16,593 nt of DNA from Phosphoribacter sp035448065 (lineage in GTDB: Bacteria > Actinomycetota > Actinomycetes > Actinomycetales > Dermatophilaceae). Below, piece after piece: positions 1 through 8,045 of the stretch (position 1 is its first letter; every line of letters begins with the position of its first letter). The notes beneath the pieces were generated by a model that was not told the DNA's origin, did not search any database, and saw only the letters and a list, made by a program, of their open reading frames with translations. A program made the position numbers and the translations under genes. Where the stretch lies: contig DAOTIG010000073.1 of the NCBI GenBank assembly GCA_035448065.1, positions 1 through 16,593 on the forward strand, written 5' to 3'.

Positions 1-1
1 G

Positions 2-667
<666 letters not shown>

Positions 668-678
668 GTCGGCGCATC

Positions 679-1974
679 ATGGCGGTGAGCGGGCTGTTCC
701 CCGTGCTCGTGCTGCTCGGTGGCTTCGCCATCGCGGCCGACCCGAGCCGGCGCACCGTCGTGCTGTGGGCCCTCGTGTGCGTCGTCGTCGCGGGGGTGGA
801 CGCGCTGCTCGCGCTGTCGCCGAAGCGCCTGGTCATCGAGCGTGAGCCGGTGGCCCAGCTGCGCCTCGGTGAGCCGGGGCGGACCAGCCTGCTCGTCACC
901 AACCCCACCCGCCGCACCCTGCACGGCCAGCTGCGCGACGCCTGGCAGCCCTCGGCCGGCGCCCGCGGCGAGCGGCATCCGGTGCGGCTGAAGGGCGGCG
1001 AGCGGCGGCGCTACGCGACCTCGCTGCGCCCGACCCGGCGCGGCGACCGGCGGGCCGACCGGGTCACCGTGCGCTCCTTCGGCCCGCTGCGGCTCGCCGC
1101 GCGACAGCGCTCCTTCGACGTCGGCGGGGCGGTGCGGGCGCTGCCGCCCTTCGAGTCCCGCAAGCACCTGCCCAGCCGGCTCGCCTCGTTGCGTCAGCTC
1201 GACGGACGCTCGGCGGTGCGGATCCGCGGGCAGGGCACCGAGTTCGACTCGCTGCGCGACTACGTCGAGGGCGACGACGTCCGCTCGATCGACTGGCGGG
1301 CCACCGCCCGGCGCCGCAACGTCGTCGTGCGCACCTGGCAGCCCGAGCGGGACCGGCGGGTCATCCTCGTCCTCGACACGTCGCGGACCTCGGCGGCCCG
1401 GATCGGCGACCAGCCCCGCCTCGACGCCGCGATGGATGCCGCCCTGCTGCTCGCCGCGCTCGCGTCGCGGGCCGGTGACCGGGTCGACTTCCTCGCCGGC
1501 GACCGGTGGGTGCGCACCCGGGTCTCGGCGGCGGCCAACCGGACCACGCTGCTCGGCGAGCTCGTCCAGGCGATGGCGCCGCTCGAGCCGGCACTGCTCG
1601 AGGCCTCCTGGCCGACGCTGGCCTCGGCGATCGCCGACACGAGCCGGCGACGGGCGCTGGTCGTGCTGCTCACGCCGCTAGAGCCGGCGGCGATCCACGA
1701 GTCGCTGCTGCCGACGATCGCCACCCTCACCCACCACCACCGGGTCGTGCTCGCCTCGGTCGCCGATCCGGCGCTGGCCGCGATGGCGACCACGCGGCAT
1801 ACGACGGCGGAGGTGTATGCCGCGGCGGCCGCCGAGCGCACGCTCGCCCTGCACGAGCGCACCGCGTCGGTGCTGCGCAAGCTGGGGGTGCACGTCATCG
1901 ACGCGCCCCCCGAGGAGCTGCCGCCCAAGCTCGCCGACCACTACCTGTGGCTCAAGGCCGAGGGCCTGCTCTAG
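679..1974 (+). CDS. DUF58 domain membrane-associated protein
   Basis: This encodes 431 residues from the ATG at 679, 11 bp after the moxR stop. The frame is open back to 499, but that part overlaps moxR and shows no domain. Two hydrophobic segments (about residues 5-20 and 27-47) put the N terminus in the membrane. The DUF58 signature is at residues 186-211 (GTEFDSLRDYVEGDD then RSIDWRATAR). A vWA-like strand VILVLDTSRTS follows at 228-238. Its DxSxS metal site is imperfect, reading DTSRT. The protein is probably the partner of the preceding MoxR ATPase and may act in envelope or stress functions, but that role is inferred from family context. A transglutaminase gene, which follows in some moxR-DUF58 operons, is absent here. 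Confidence 0.92.
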   Translation: MAVSGLFPVLVLLGGFAIAADPSRRTVVLWALVCVVVAGVDALLALSPKRLVIEREPVAQLRLGEPGRTSLLVTNPTRRTLHGQLRDAWQPSAGARGERHPVRLKGGERRRYATSLRPTRRGDRRADRVTVRSFGPLRLAARQRSFDVGGAVRALPPFESRKHLPSRLASLRQLDGRSAVRIRGQGTEFDSLRDYVEGDDVRSIDWRATARRRNVVVRTWQPERDRRVILVLDTSRTSAARIGDQPRLDAAMDAALLLAALASRAGDRVDFLAGDRWVRTRVSAAANRTTLLGELVQAMAPLEPALLEASWPTLASAIADTSRRRALVVLLTPLEPAAIHESLLPTIATLTHHHRVVLASVADPALAAMATTRHTTAEVYAAAAAERTLALHERTASVLRKLGVHVIDAPPEELPPKLADHYLWLKAEGLL

Positions 1975-2010
1975 ATCACCATTGATCCATCGTCCGCGCT
2001 TGGCCGGGCA

Positions 2011-2020
2011 CGAGGGGGAG
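2011..2020 (+). promoter_or_regulatory. Strong ribosome binding site for the 2029 gene
   Basis: The purine run GAGGGGGAG lies 8-9 nt before the GTG at 2029. It is the clearest Shine-Dalgarno sequence in the window and decides that start. It suggests the gene is translated independently of the DUF58 gene, whose stop is 54 bp upstream. Confidence 0.7.
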
Positions 2021-2028
2021 GCAAGGTC

Positions 2029-3156
2029 GTGCGAGGACTCGACGTGCGAGCGATCGGTCGGCAGATCCGGGACATGGACGGCGAAGGTTTCATCCTGCTG
2101 GAGTTCTTCCCCGACACCGACGCACCGGGCATGCAGGCCACGGTGAACGCCGCCATCGATCGGGCCAACGAGGTCGCTGAGGCTGCCGGTCAGGACAACG
2201 GCATCGCAGGATTCAGGTGCTCCGACTGTCTGCCCAGCCCACACGGCTACTTCTTCACCACCGAGCGGGCGAGCATCCCGGCCGCCGTCCCGGTCTGGGT
2301 CGATGGCTTCGAACAGGCGCTCGCTTCGGATGGAGTCACGGGCACCCTGCGGCAGGTCCGAGAGCAGCGTCCACCGGGCGATAGCGACACCCGGCGGGCG
2401 ACGGTTGCCGTTGTCACCGTCTCCGGATGGCAACCGCGTGACCGCCAGGAGGGGCGCGGTGTCGTCCGGCCAGCGTGGGAGTCCAGTGCCGAGCGAGGCG
2501 AAGCGCTCAGCGCCTGGGCCAGGGACTGGACCAGCCAGGGTCAACCTGTCGACCTCTACCTCATGCGGAATGGCTCGGTGCTGATCCCTGCGTCCTTCGC
2601 AGCTCGCGCGATGACCCCCCTCACCTACTGCACGCTCGCCTGGTGGCCTGACCCCGAGCACTACCGGTGGGTGTCCTTCTGGAGCAGCGGCCGCATCGTC
2701 ATCGCCTGCCGCGACACCACCAGCGGATGGGCCACGGAGCTCGCCGGGATCACCACCGCCCTGCGCGAGCTGGCTCCCGTCACCGAGCACGCCATCGTCC
2801 GCCGCGCCTACACCGTGTCCAGCGACCAAAGTGTGGTGTATTCGATGCCCGGCGCACATCCGAACCCGCAGTGGCAGCGAGACGTGATCCTCTACCTCGG
2901 CGCACATCTTCCCGACCAGGACGCTGACCACATCCTCGACGCCGCCCCCGTCATGCTGCTCACCGACACCCACCTGGCCCGCGCGGCCGTCCCACCCCGA
3001 TGGACCGACACCGACCTCGGCAACGGACGCCACCTGTTCACCATCGACGACCCCGCCCCCTGGCTCACCGACCCCGGCCCCGACCCCGACACCCTCGCCG
3101 CCGCCCGCGCAGACCTCGCCCCACTGCTCTGGCAGCCGCCAGCCTCGGCGCCCTAG
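2029..3156 (+). CDS. Hypothetical protein, unrecognised family
   Basis: This encodes 375 residues from a GTG with a strong ribosome-binding site. I do not recognise the family. The protein looks soluble, with no signal peptide or transmembrane segment. It is rich in Trp and Asp, with a central stretch (DLYLMRNGSVLIPASF, then TYCTLAWWPDPEHYRW) and a Pro/Asp-rich C terminus (WLTDPGPDPDTL). Codon use is unlike its neighbours. The 5' part uses codons such as GAA, GGT, GGA and AGG, while the last 250 bp are strongly C-biased. It sits between the moxR-DUF58 pair and the spoIIM-rdd pair, which are usually neighbours, so it looks like an acquired gene. Its TAG stop overlaps that of the convergent DUF1697 gene. 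The gene is probably real; its function is unknown. Confidence 0.78.
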   Translation: MRGLDVRAIGRQIRDMDGEGFILLEFFPDTDAPGMQATVNAAIDRANEVAEAAGQDNGIAGFRCSDCLPSPHGYFFTTERASIPAAVPVWVDGFEQALASDGVTGTLRQVREQRPPGDSDTRRATVAVVTVSGWQPRDRQEGRGVVRPAWESSAERGEALSAWARDWTSQGQPVDLYLMRNGSVLIPASFAARAMTPLTYCTLAWWPDPEHYRWVSFWSSGRIVIACRDTTSGWATELAGITTALRELAPVTEHAIVRRAYTVSSDQSVVYSMPGAHPNPQWQRDVILYLGAHLPDQDADHILDAAPVMLLTDTHLARAAVPPRWTDTDLGNGRHLFTIDDPAPWLTDPGPDPDTLAAARADLAPLLWQPPASAP

Positions 3157-3689
3157 CACCACCGCTCGACGAGCGCCCGCAGCACCGTGATGGTGCGCGC
3201 GGTGCCCTGCCCGAGCGAGGCGAGCTCCCGTGAGCCCAGCAGCCTCGAGGTGTGCACGTCGCCGTCGAGGACCGCGTAGGCCGCCCGCCCGGCGACGACG
3301 CACCGCTCCCCCGGCAGCTCCAGCGCCTGCACCGCGTGCGCCGCGACGGCCGGGGGCGGGGCGGCATAGAGGGTCACGTAGTGACGCGCACCCGCGACGT
3401 GCCGGTCCCGCAGCTCACTGCCCCGCTCGGTCAGCTCGCGCAGCTCCGCGGTGGTGAACACGACGACCGGCACGTCGAAGCCGCGGTCCGCGGCATACGC
3501 CCGCTCGAGCGCCTCCTGCACCCGACCGGCCGAGCGCGCCGACGAGGTGAGCCGCACGTTGCCGGTGCCGCCGTAGGTCGCCACGTCCGTGGCGCCGGTG
3601 GCCTCGGTCGCCGCGCGGATCTCGGCATTGCCGAACCGCCGGGCCGACCCGAGGTTGATCGCCCGCAGGAAGGCGACATAGCGCGCCAT
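3153..3689 (-). CDS. DUF1697 domain protein
   Basis: This encodes 178 residues, starting MARYVAFLRAINLG, which is the typical opening of DUF1697 proteins (Y-V-A-L-L-R-G-I-N-V-G). The next conserved segment, TYGGTGNVRLTS, corresponds to the family's TY-x-x-S-GNV-x-F motif. The ATG at 3689 is chosen because the family begins there and a GGGGCGG ribosome-binding sequence precedes it; the frame continues to 3803 inside spoIIM. The gene lies 19 bp downstream of spoIIM on the same strand and is probably cotranscribed. DUF1697 proteins are small and cytosolic with no established biochemical role. The gene ends in CTAG, shared with the convergent hypothetical gene. Confidence 0.9.
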   Translation of the reverse strand: MARYVAFLRAINLGSARRFGNAEIRAATEATGATDVATYGGTGNVRLTSSARSAGRVQEALERAYAADRGFDVPVVVFTTAELRELTERGSELRDRHVAGARHYVTLYAAPPPAVAAHAVQALELPGERCVVAGRAAYAVLDGDVHTSRLLGSRELASLGQGTARTITVLRALVERWC

Positions 3690-3699
3690 GGCCGCCCCG

Positions 3700-3708
3700 G
3701 TATGCCGC
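3700..3708 (-). repeat. GCGGCATAC element upstream of the DUF1697 gene
   Basis: A copy of the window-wide nonamer fills half of the 19-bp gap between spoIIM and the DUF1697 gene. It reads toward the latter and ends 10 nt before its ATG. The function is unknown; see the finding on this motif. Confidence 0.6.
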
Positions 3709-4707
3709 TCAGCCGGCGATCGGGGCCACGTCGCCCCGGTCCGCGGCATCGACGTCGCCGGTGTCGCCGCGCAGCACGGCATACCGACCGAGGGTGAAGA
3801 CATAGGTCATGAAGCCCGCCCAGGCGATGAAGCCGACGGTGATCCGCGCCCAGGTCGGCAGCGGCGAGGGCGTGACGAAGGCCTCGATGATCCCGGAGAT
3901 GAACAGCACGACGACCAGCCCCAGCGCCACCGACATCGCCGCCCGCGCCTCGGCCGCCAGCCCGGCCATCCGGGACCGTGGACCGGGGTCGACCCAGGCC
4001 CAGAAGATCCGCAGGCCCACCCCGGCGGCGACGAACACCGCGGTGAGCTCGAGCATCCCGTGCGGCAGGATCAGCCCGAAGAACAGCGACCCGCGGTCAT
4101 AGCGGATCATCAGCGCCCCGATGAACGCGACGTTGGCGATGTTCTGCCAGAGTAGGTAGATCACCGGCAGCCCGAAGACGCCGAAGGCGATGCACAGCGC
4201 CGCCACCCACGCATTGTTCGTCCACACCTTGAAGGCGAACGAGCCGGCGGCATACTGCGAGTAGTAGTCCTCGAAGTCGTGCTCGACCATCTGGCGGATC
4301 TCGGCCGGCGAGGCGAGCGAGCTCTCGAACTGCGGGTTGACGTAGAACCACCAGCCGACGAGCACGGCGACCACGATGTTGACGAGCATCGTCGTGATCC
4401 ACCAGCGTCGAGTGCGATAGAGCGCCGCGGGGAAGGTCCGCACGAAGAAGCGGACGACATCGGACCAGGACGCCGTGCGGGTGCCGACCGAGCGGGCCCG
4501 CGCCTGGGCCAGCAGCGAGGACAGGTGGGCGACCATGGACGGCTCGGGGCTGGTCGAGCGCACCTCGGACAGGTGGGTCGCCACCCGTTGGTAGAGATCG
4601 AGCAGCTCGTCGGCCTCGGCCCCGCTCAGCGTGCCGCGTCGACGCACCAAGGCGTCGAGGCGGGCCCACTCGTGGGCGTGCGCAGCGACGAAGGCGTCCA
4701 GATCCAC
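3709..4707 (-). CDS. SpoIIM/DUF95 family membrane protein
   Basis: This encodes 332 residues from a GTG. A hydrophilic helical N-terminal region of about 100 residues, MDLDAFVAAHAHEWARLDAL, is the usual opening of actinobacterial stage II sporulation M-like proteins. Transmembrane segments follow at about 102-122, 165-185, 190-201, 212-232, 258-275 and 285-305. The segment LILPHGMLELTAVFVAAG (212-229) carries the P-H-G-x-x-E-L motif of the DUF95 family. These proteins occur in non-sporulating actinobacteria next to RDD, DUF58 and MoxR genes, so the sporulation name is historical. The gene diverges from rdd across a 76-bp palindromic gap and is likely followed by the DUF1697 gene in one transcript. 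Confidence 0.93.
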   Translation of the reverse strand: MDLDAFVAAHAHEWARLDALVRRRGTLSGAEADELLDLYQRVATHLSEVRSTSPEPSMVAHLSSLLAQARARSVGTRTASWSDVVRFFVRTFPAALYRTRRWWITTMLVNIVVAVLVGWWFYVNPQFESSLASPAEIRQMVEHDFEDYYSQYAAGSFAFKVWTNNAWVAALCIAFGVFGLPVIYLLWQNIANVAFIGALMIRYDRGSLFFGLILPHGMLELTAVFVAAGVGLRIFWAWVDPGPRSRMAGLAAEARAAMSVALGLVVVLFISGIIEAFVTPSPLPTWARITVGFIAWAGFMTYVFTLGRYAVLRGDTGDVDAADRGDVAPIAG

Positions 4708-4713
4708 ACCCAG

Positions 4714-4719
4714 ACTGTA
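4714..4719 (-). promoter_or_regulatory. Candidate -10 box for spoIIM (leaderless)
   Basis: On the minus strand TACAGT fits the actinobacterial -10 pattern TANNNT. Six bases separate it from the GTG at 4707, so transcription would start at or next to the start codon. It overlaps a GGCATAC element. No convincing -35 box is seen. Confidence 0.45.
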
Positions 4720-4774
4720 TGCCGCCGCCCGCCGGTTCGCCGCCGCACGCGCGCCCGGCGGGCTGGCGGCATAC
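4717..4774. repeat. 58-bp imperfect inverted repeat between spoIIM and rdd
   Basis: The left arm is GTATGCCGCC (4717-4726) joined to GCCCGCCGG (4727-4735). The right arm is CCGGCGGGC (4755-4763), one unpaired T at 4764, then GGCGGCATAC (4765-4774). This gives 19 paired bases with a single bulge around a 19-nt centre. Each outer end is exactly 9 bp from a start codon: GTG of spoIIM at 4707 and ATG of rdd at 4784. It could be a symmetric operator, a back-to-back promoter, or a hairpin if longer transcripts cross it. Confidence 0.85.
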
Positions 4775-4777
4775 CAT
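4772..4777 (+). promoter_or_regulatory. Candidate -10 box for rdd (leaderless)
   Basis: TACCAT fits TANNNT and lies 6 nt before the ATG at 4784, mirroring the spacing on the spoIIM side. The intervening CGGGGG could also serve as a ribosome-binding site on a longer transcript, so leaderless transcription is an inference. Confidence 0.45.
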
Positions 4778-4783
4778 CGGGGG

Positions 4784-5629
4784 ATGAGCGATCAGGCCTT
4801 CGCGACCGTCGGGGTCGGTGAGGACGACCTGGTCACCGGCGAGGCCGTCGCGCTCGACCTGCCCGCCGCGTCGGTCGGGATGCGGATCCTCGCCGGCCTC
4901 CTCGACTACATCATCGTCCAGGCGCTGCTCACCGGGGTGATGTTCCTGCTCATCTGGCTGATCGCCGGGATCCACGACAACGCGATCACCACCGGGGTCA
5001 TGCTCGTCGGCACCCTGCTCGTCCTCGTCGGCTACCCGACGATCATGGAGACGATGACCCGGGGCCGCACGGTCGGCAAGCTCGCGGCAGGGTTACGGAC
5101 CCTGCGCGACGACGCCGGGCCGATCACCTTCCGGCACGCCTTCACCCGAGCGCTCATCAAGGTGCCCGAGGTCTACCTCTTCCTCGGCATCCCGGCGATC
5201 GTCGCCTGCGTCATCAGCCCGCGCGGGAAGCGGCTCGGCGACATGGCAGCCGGCACCTTCGTCGTCCGCGAGCGGGTGAGCACCCGGATGCCGCCCGCCG
5301 TGCCGATGCCGCCGCACCTCGCCTCGTGGGCGGTGAGCGCCGACATCGCGCGGCTGCCCGACGGGCTGGCGATGGCGGTGCGGACCTTCCTGCCGGCGGC
5401 CTTCTCGATGACACCAGCCGTGCGCGAGCAGATGGGTCGGCAGCTCTACGACGAGGTGATGGCCTACGTCTCGCCGCCGCCACCGCCGGGCAACCACCCC
5501 GAATACGTGCTCGCGGCCGTGCTCGCCGATCGCCGGCGGCGCGACCTGGACCGGCTGGTCCGCGACGCGATGCTGCGCGACCGGGTCATCCCGATGGATC
5601 CGCCCGAGCTGCAGCAGAGCGCCTCATGA
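4784..5629 (+). CDS. RDD family membrane protein
   Basis: This encodes 281 residues from the ATG at 4784. The upstream open frame crosses the palindromic gap and is not coding. The RDD domain spans about residues 28-165. It has Arg34 and Asp41 in the first transmembrane segment (RILAGLLDYIIVQ, 34-46), further hydrophobic segments at about 47-62 and 70-86, the conserved MTRGRTVGKLAAGLR loop (91-105), and PRGKRLGDMAAGTFVVRER at the end. A cytosolic C-terminal tail of roughly 115 residues, rich in Arg and Pro, extends beyond the domain. RDD proteins are poorly understood; some are linked to ion or small-solute transport. The gene diverges from spoIIM, and its stop overlaps the next start as ATGA, indicating translational coupling. 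Confidence 0.93.
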   Translation: MSDQAFATVGVGEDDLVTGEAVALDLPAASVGMRILAGLLDYIIVQALLTGVMFLLIWLIAGIHDNAITTGVMLVGTLLVLVGYPTIMETMTRGRTVGKLAAGLRTLRDDAGPITFRHAFTRALIKVPEVYLFLGIPAIVACVISPRGKRLGDMAAGTFVVRERVSTRMPPAVPMPPHLASWAVSADIARLPDGLAMAVRTFLPAAFSMTPAVREQMGRQLYDEVMAYVSPPPPPGNHPEYVLAAVLADRRRRDLDRLVRDAMLRDRVIPMDPPELQQSAS

Positions 5630-6477
5630 CGGCGACCGAGGGGACGGCGGGGTCGCAGCGGACGGCGACCGAGCGGTCGGCGGGGTCGGCTGCGTCTGCG
5701 GGGTCGGCCGGGACGCTGCGGGTCGCCGCGGTCCAGCTCAGCTCGGGGCCCGACCCGGTGGCCAACCTCGCCCAGGCCGCCGAGCTGGTCGCCCGGGCGG
5801 CCGACGACGGGGCCCGGCTCGTCGTGCTCCCCGAGGCCGCGATGGCCTGCTTCGGCACCCGGCTGCGTGAGATCGCCGAGCCGGTCGACGGCGCGTTCGG
5901 CACCGGGCTGCGCGAGCTGGCCGCGCGGCATACCGTCACGATCGTCGCGGGGATGTTCGAGCCGGCCGACGACGGGCGGGTGCACAACACCCTGCTGCTC
6001 ACCGGTCCGGACGGCGAGGCGACCTACCGCAAGATCCACCTCTACGACGCCTTCGGCTCGCGGGAGTCGGCGGTCGTCAACCCCGGCACCGAGCACGTCG
6101 TCGTCGACGCGTGCGGCACCCGCATCGGCCTCGCGACGTGCTACGACGTGCGCTTCGCCGACCAGTTCACCGCCCTCGGTCGGGCCGGCGCGCAGGTCGT
6201 CGCGCTGCCGGCGTCGTGGGGGGACGGGCCGGGCAAGGCCGAGCAGTGGGACCTGCTCGTGCGCGCCCGGGCGATGGATGCGCAGGCCTACCTCGTCGCC
6301 GCCGGGCAGGCGTGGGTCGCCGGACAGGAGCGCGAGCCGCTCGGCATCGGCCGCAGCGCGGTGACCGATCCGCTGGGGCGGGTCGTCGCGCGGCTCGGCC
6401 ACGAGCCGGGCGTCCTCGTCACGACGATCGACCTCGGGCTGGTGCCGGACGTCCGCGAGCGGGTGCCGATCCTCTAG
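5626..6477 (+). CDS. Carbon-nitrogen hydrolase (nitrilase superfamily)
   Basis: This encodes 283 residues from the ATG at 5626, which overlaps the rdd stop as ATGA. The Glu-Lys-Cys catalytic triad is visible: Glu70 in VVLPEAAM, Lys136 in YRKIHLYD, and Cys172 in ATCYDVRF. These proteins hydrolyse non-peptide C-N bonds of amides. The YRKIHLYD and CYDVRF context resembles the Nit/deaminated-glutathione amidase branch, but substrate cannot be fixed from sequence. The first 29 residues are a low-complexity Ala/Gly/Ser/Thr tail containing an 11-residue repeat, ahead of the first strand LRVAAVQL. The enzyme is probably cytosolic. The gene converges on add with a 15-bp gap and no clear terminator. 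Confidence 0.92.
   Translation: MTATEGTAGSQRTATERSAGSAASAGSAGTLRVAAVQLSSGPDPVANLAQAAELVARAADDGARLVVLPEAAMACFGTRLREIAEPVDGAFGTGLRELAARHTVTIVAGMFEPADDGRVHNTLLLTGPDGEATYRKIHLYDAFGSRESAVVNPGTEHVVVDACGTRIGLATCYDVRFADQFTALGRAGAQVVALPASWGDGPGKAEQWDLLVRARAMDAQAYLVAAGQAWVAGQEREPLGIGRSAVTDPLGRVVARLGHEPGVLVTTIDLGLVPDVRERVPIL
5629..5688 (+). repeat. 33-nt intragenic repeat in the nitrilase N terminus
   Basis: Two near-identical 27-nt segments begin at 5629 and 5662, with a period of 33 nt. They encode TATEGTAGSQR and TATERSAGSAA, and SAGSAGT continues the pattern. The repeat keeps the reading frame and lies wholly before the catalytic domain, which suggests slippage or duplication of a disordered tail. 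Confidence 0.8.
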
Positions 6478-6492
6478 TCGCGTGGGCCGCCC

Positions 6493-7683
6493 TCAGGCCG
6501 GGCCGGACGACGGGCAGCCGAGCGCGGCATACCCCGGCTTGATCTGCCGGTCGATGATCGCGAGCCGCTCGTCGAAGGGCAGGAAGGCCGACTTCATCGC
6601 GTTGATGGTGACCCAGCGCAGATCGGGCAGCGACCACTCGGCCTGATCGACGAGCAGGTCGGCCTCGCGAGCCAGCGTCGTGCCGCTCATCAGCCGGTTG
6701 TCGGTGTTGAGCGTGACCCGGAAGCGCAGCCGCTTGAGCAGGGTGATCGGGTGCAGCCCGATGGTCGGCGCCGCACCGGTCTGCAGGTTGCTGCTCGGGC
6801 ACATCTCCAGCGGGATCCGGGCATCGCGCACGTATGCCGCGAGCCGGCCCAGGCGCACGGTGTCCAGGTCGACGTCGGCGAAGGAGGTCAAGCCGGCCTC
6901 GAGGGCGCGCGTCAGCCAGTCGGCGTAGGGCAGGCCGGCGATGGTGAGGTCGTCGACGATCCGCACGCCGTGCCCGAGCCGGTCGGCGCCGCACCACTGG
7001 ATGGCCTCCCAGATGGAGGGCAGGCCGAAGGCCTCGCCGGCGTGGATGGTGAAGTGCGCGTTCTCGCGCTGCAGGAACTCGAAGGCGTCGAGGTGGCGGG
7101 TCGGCGGGTGGCCCTCCTCGGCGCCGGCGATGTCGAAGCCGGCCACCCCGTCGTCGCGGTAGCGGACGGCGAGCTGGGCGATCTCGGTGCTCTTGGCGGC
7201 GTGCCGCATCGCGGTGAGCAGGCTCGTCACCCGGATCTGGCCGCCGGCCTCGGCGACGAGGCCCTCGCCCTCGCGGAGGCCGGCGTTGACCGCCTCGACG
7301 ACCTGCTCGAGGGAGAGGCCGCCCTCGAGGTGCTGCTCCGGCGCGTAGCGGCTCTCGGCGTAGACGACCCCGTCGGCCGCGAGGTCGAGGACGCACTCGC
7401 GGGCGACGCGAGCCAGCGACTCCTCGGTCTGCATCACCGCCACGGTGTGGGCGAAGGTCTCGAGATAGCGCACGAGCGAGCCGGAGTCGGCCGCCGCGAC
7501 GAACCAGCGGTCCAGCTCGACCGGGTCGGTGGTCGGCAGGGCGGCATACCCGATCTGGTCGGCGATCTCGGCGACGGTGGCGGCGCGCAGTCCCCCGTCG
7601 AGGTGGTCGTGCAGCAGCACCTTGGGTGCACGCAGCACCGTCTCGCTGTCCGGGTGCGCGATGGCGGCCGCGGGCGAGGGCAT
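6493..7683 (-). CDS. add: Adenosine deaminase
   Basis: This encodes 396 residues. It hydrolyses adenosine and deoxyadenosine to inosine and deoxyinosine with release of ammonia, feeding purine salvage. The zinc and catalytic residues are in place: His25 and His27 in HDHLDG, His214 and Glu217 in IHAGE, His238 in HGVR, and Asp328 in NTDN. Asn329 follows Asp328 where many adenosine deaminases have a second Asp; I recall NTDN as usual in actinobacterial enzymes. The protein is longer than the 333-residue E. coli enzyme, with extra sequence near the middle and the C terminus. Its ATG at 7683 overlaps the stop of the cupin gene by one base (TGATG), so it is the last gene of an MFS-cupin-add operon. 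Confidence 0.97.
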   Translation of the reverse strand: MPSPAAAIAHPDSETVLRAPKVLLHDHLDGGLRAATVAEIADQIGYAALPTTDPVELDRWFVAAADSGSLVRYLETFAHTVAVMQTEESLARVARECVLDLAADGVVYAESRYAPEQHLEGGLSLEQVVEAVNAGLREGEGLVAEAGGQIRVTSLLTAMRHAAKSTEIAQLAVRYRDDGVAGFDIAGAEEGHPPTRHLDAFEFLQRENAHFTIHAGEAFGLPSIWEAIQWCGADRLGHGVRIVDDLTIAGLPYADWLTRALEAGLTSFADVDLDTVRLGRLAAYVRDARIPLEMCPSSNLQTGAAPTIGLHPITLLKRLRFRVTLNTDNRLMSGTTLAREADLLVDQAEWSLPDLRWVTINAMKSAFLPFDERLAIIDRQIKPGYAALGCPSSGPA

Positions 7684-8036
7684 CAGTCCTCCCGGTGCGC
7701 CGCGTCGGGCGTGAACGCCGGCAGGCAGACGGCGACATACTCCGCGCCCTGCGGGCCGACCGAGTAGCGCACCCGCTCGCCGGCCTTGGTGATGACCGAC
7801 TGGCCGGCGCGCACCTCGTGCCGGACGCCGTCGCTGTCGACATGCACCGTGCCCTTGACGACGACCGTGATCTCGTCGAACTCCGGTGTCTGGTAGGGCT
7901 CCTCCCAGCCAGGGGGCGCCACCATGTGGGCCACCGACACCTCGGCGGTCTGGGTGGAGGCGAGGCCGACGTGCTCGTCGATGAGCTTGCCGCCGGGCAC
8001 GGGGATGCGGATGGGGTCGGTGATGACGTGAGGCAC
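7683..8036 (-). CDS. Small single-domain cupin lacking metal ligands
   Basis: This encodes 117 residues from a GTG 9 bp after the MFS stop. The cupin fold is recognisable from PEFDEITVVVKGTVHVD (51-67), with the E-x6-G of motif 1 at Glu55-Gly62, and the second half AGQSVITKAGERVRYSVG (77-94). The positions that normally carry the His-x-His pair hold Tyr48-Gln-Thr50. The His of motif 2 is replaced by Val89 in KAGERV. The protein probably does not bind metal in the usual way and may be a ligand-binding or structural cupin rather than a dioxygenase. It is coupled to add (one-base overlap), so a role around nucleosides is plausible but unproven. Confidence 0.87.
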   Translation of the reverse strand: MPHVITDPIRIPVPGGKLIDEHVGLASTQTAEVSVAHMVAPPGWEEPYQTPEFDEITVVVKGTVHVDSDGVRHEVRAGQSVITKAGERVRYSVGPQGAEYVAVCLPAFTPDAAHRED

Positions 8037-8045
8037 GAGCGCAGT

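Noticed and set aside
1975..2028. Promoter for the hypothetical gene
   Set aside because: TTGATC at 1982 could be a -35 box, but no -10 hexamer is found at usable spacing. Only the ribosome-binding site is supported.
1678..3303. 541-residue minus-strand frame across DUF58 and the hypothetical gene
   Set aside because: It overlaps the well-supported DUF58 C terminus antisense and has Gly/Arg/Val-rich composition without domains. The plus-strand gene at 2029 has a strong ribosome-binding site.
6478..6492. Possible terminator between convergent nitrilase and add genes
   Set aside because: The 15-bp gap shows no convincing stem-loop or T run.
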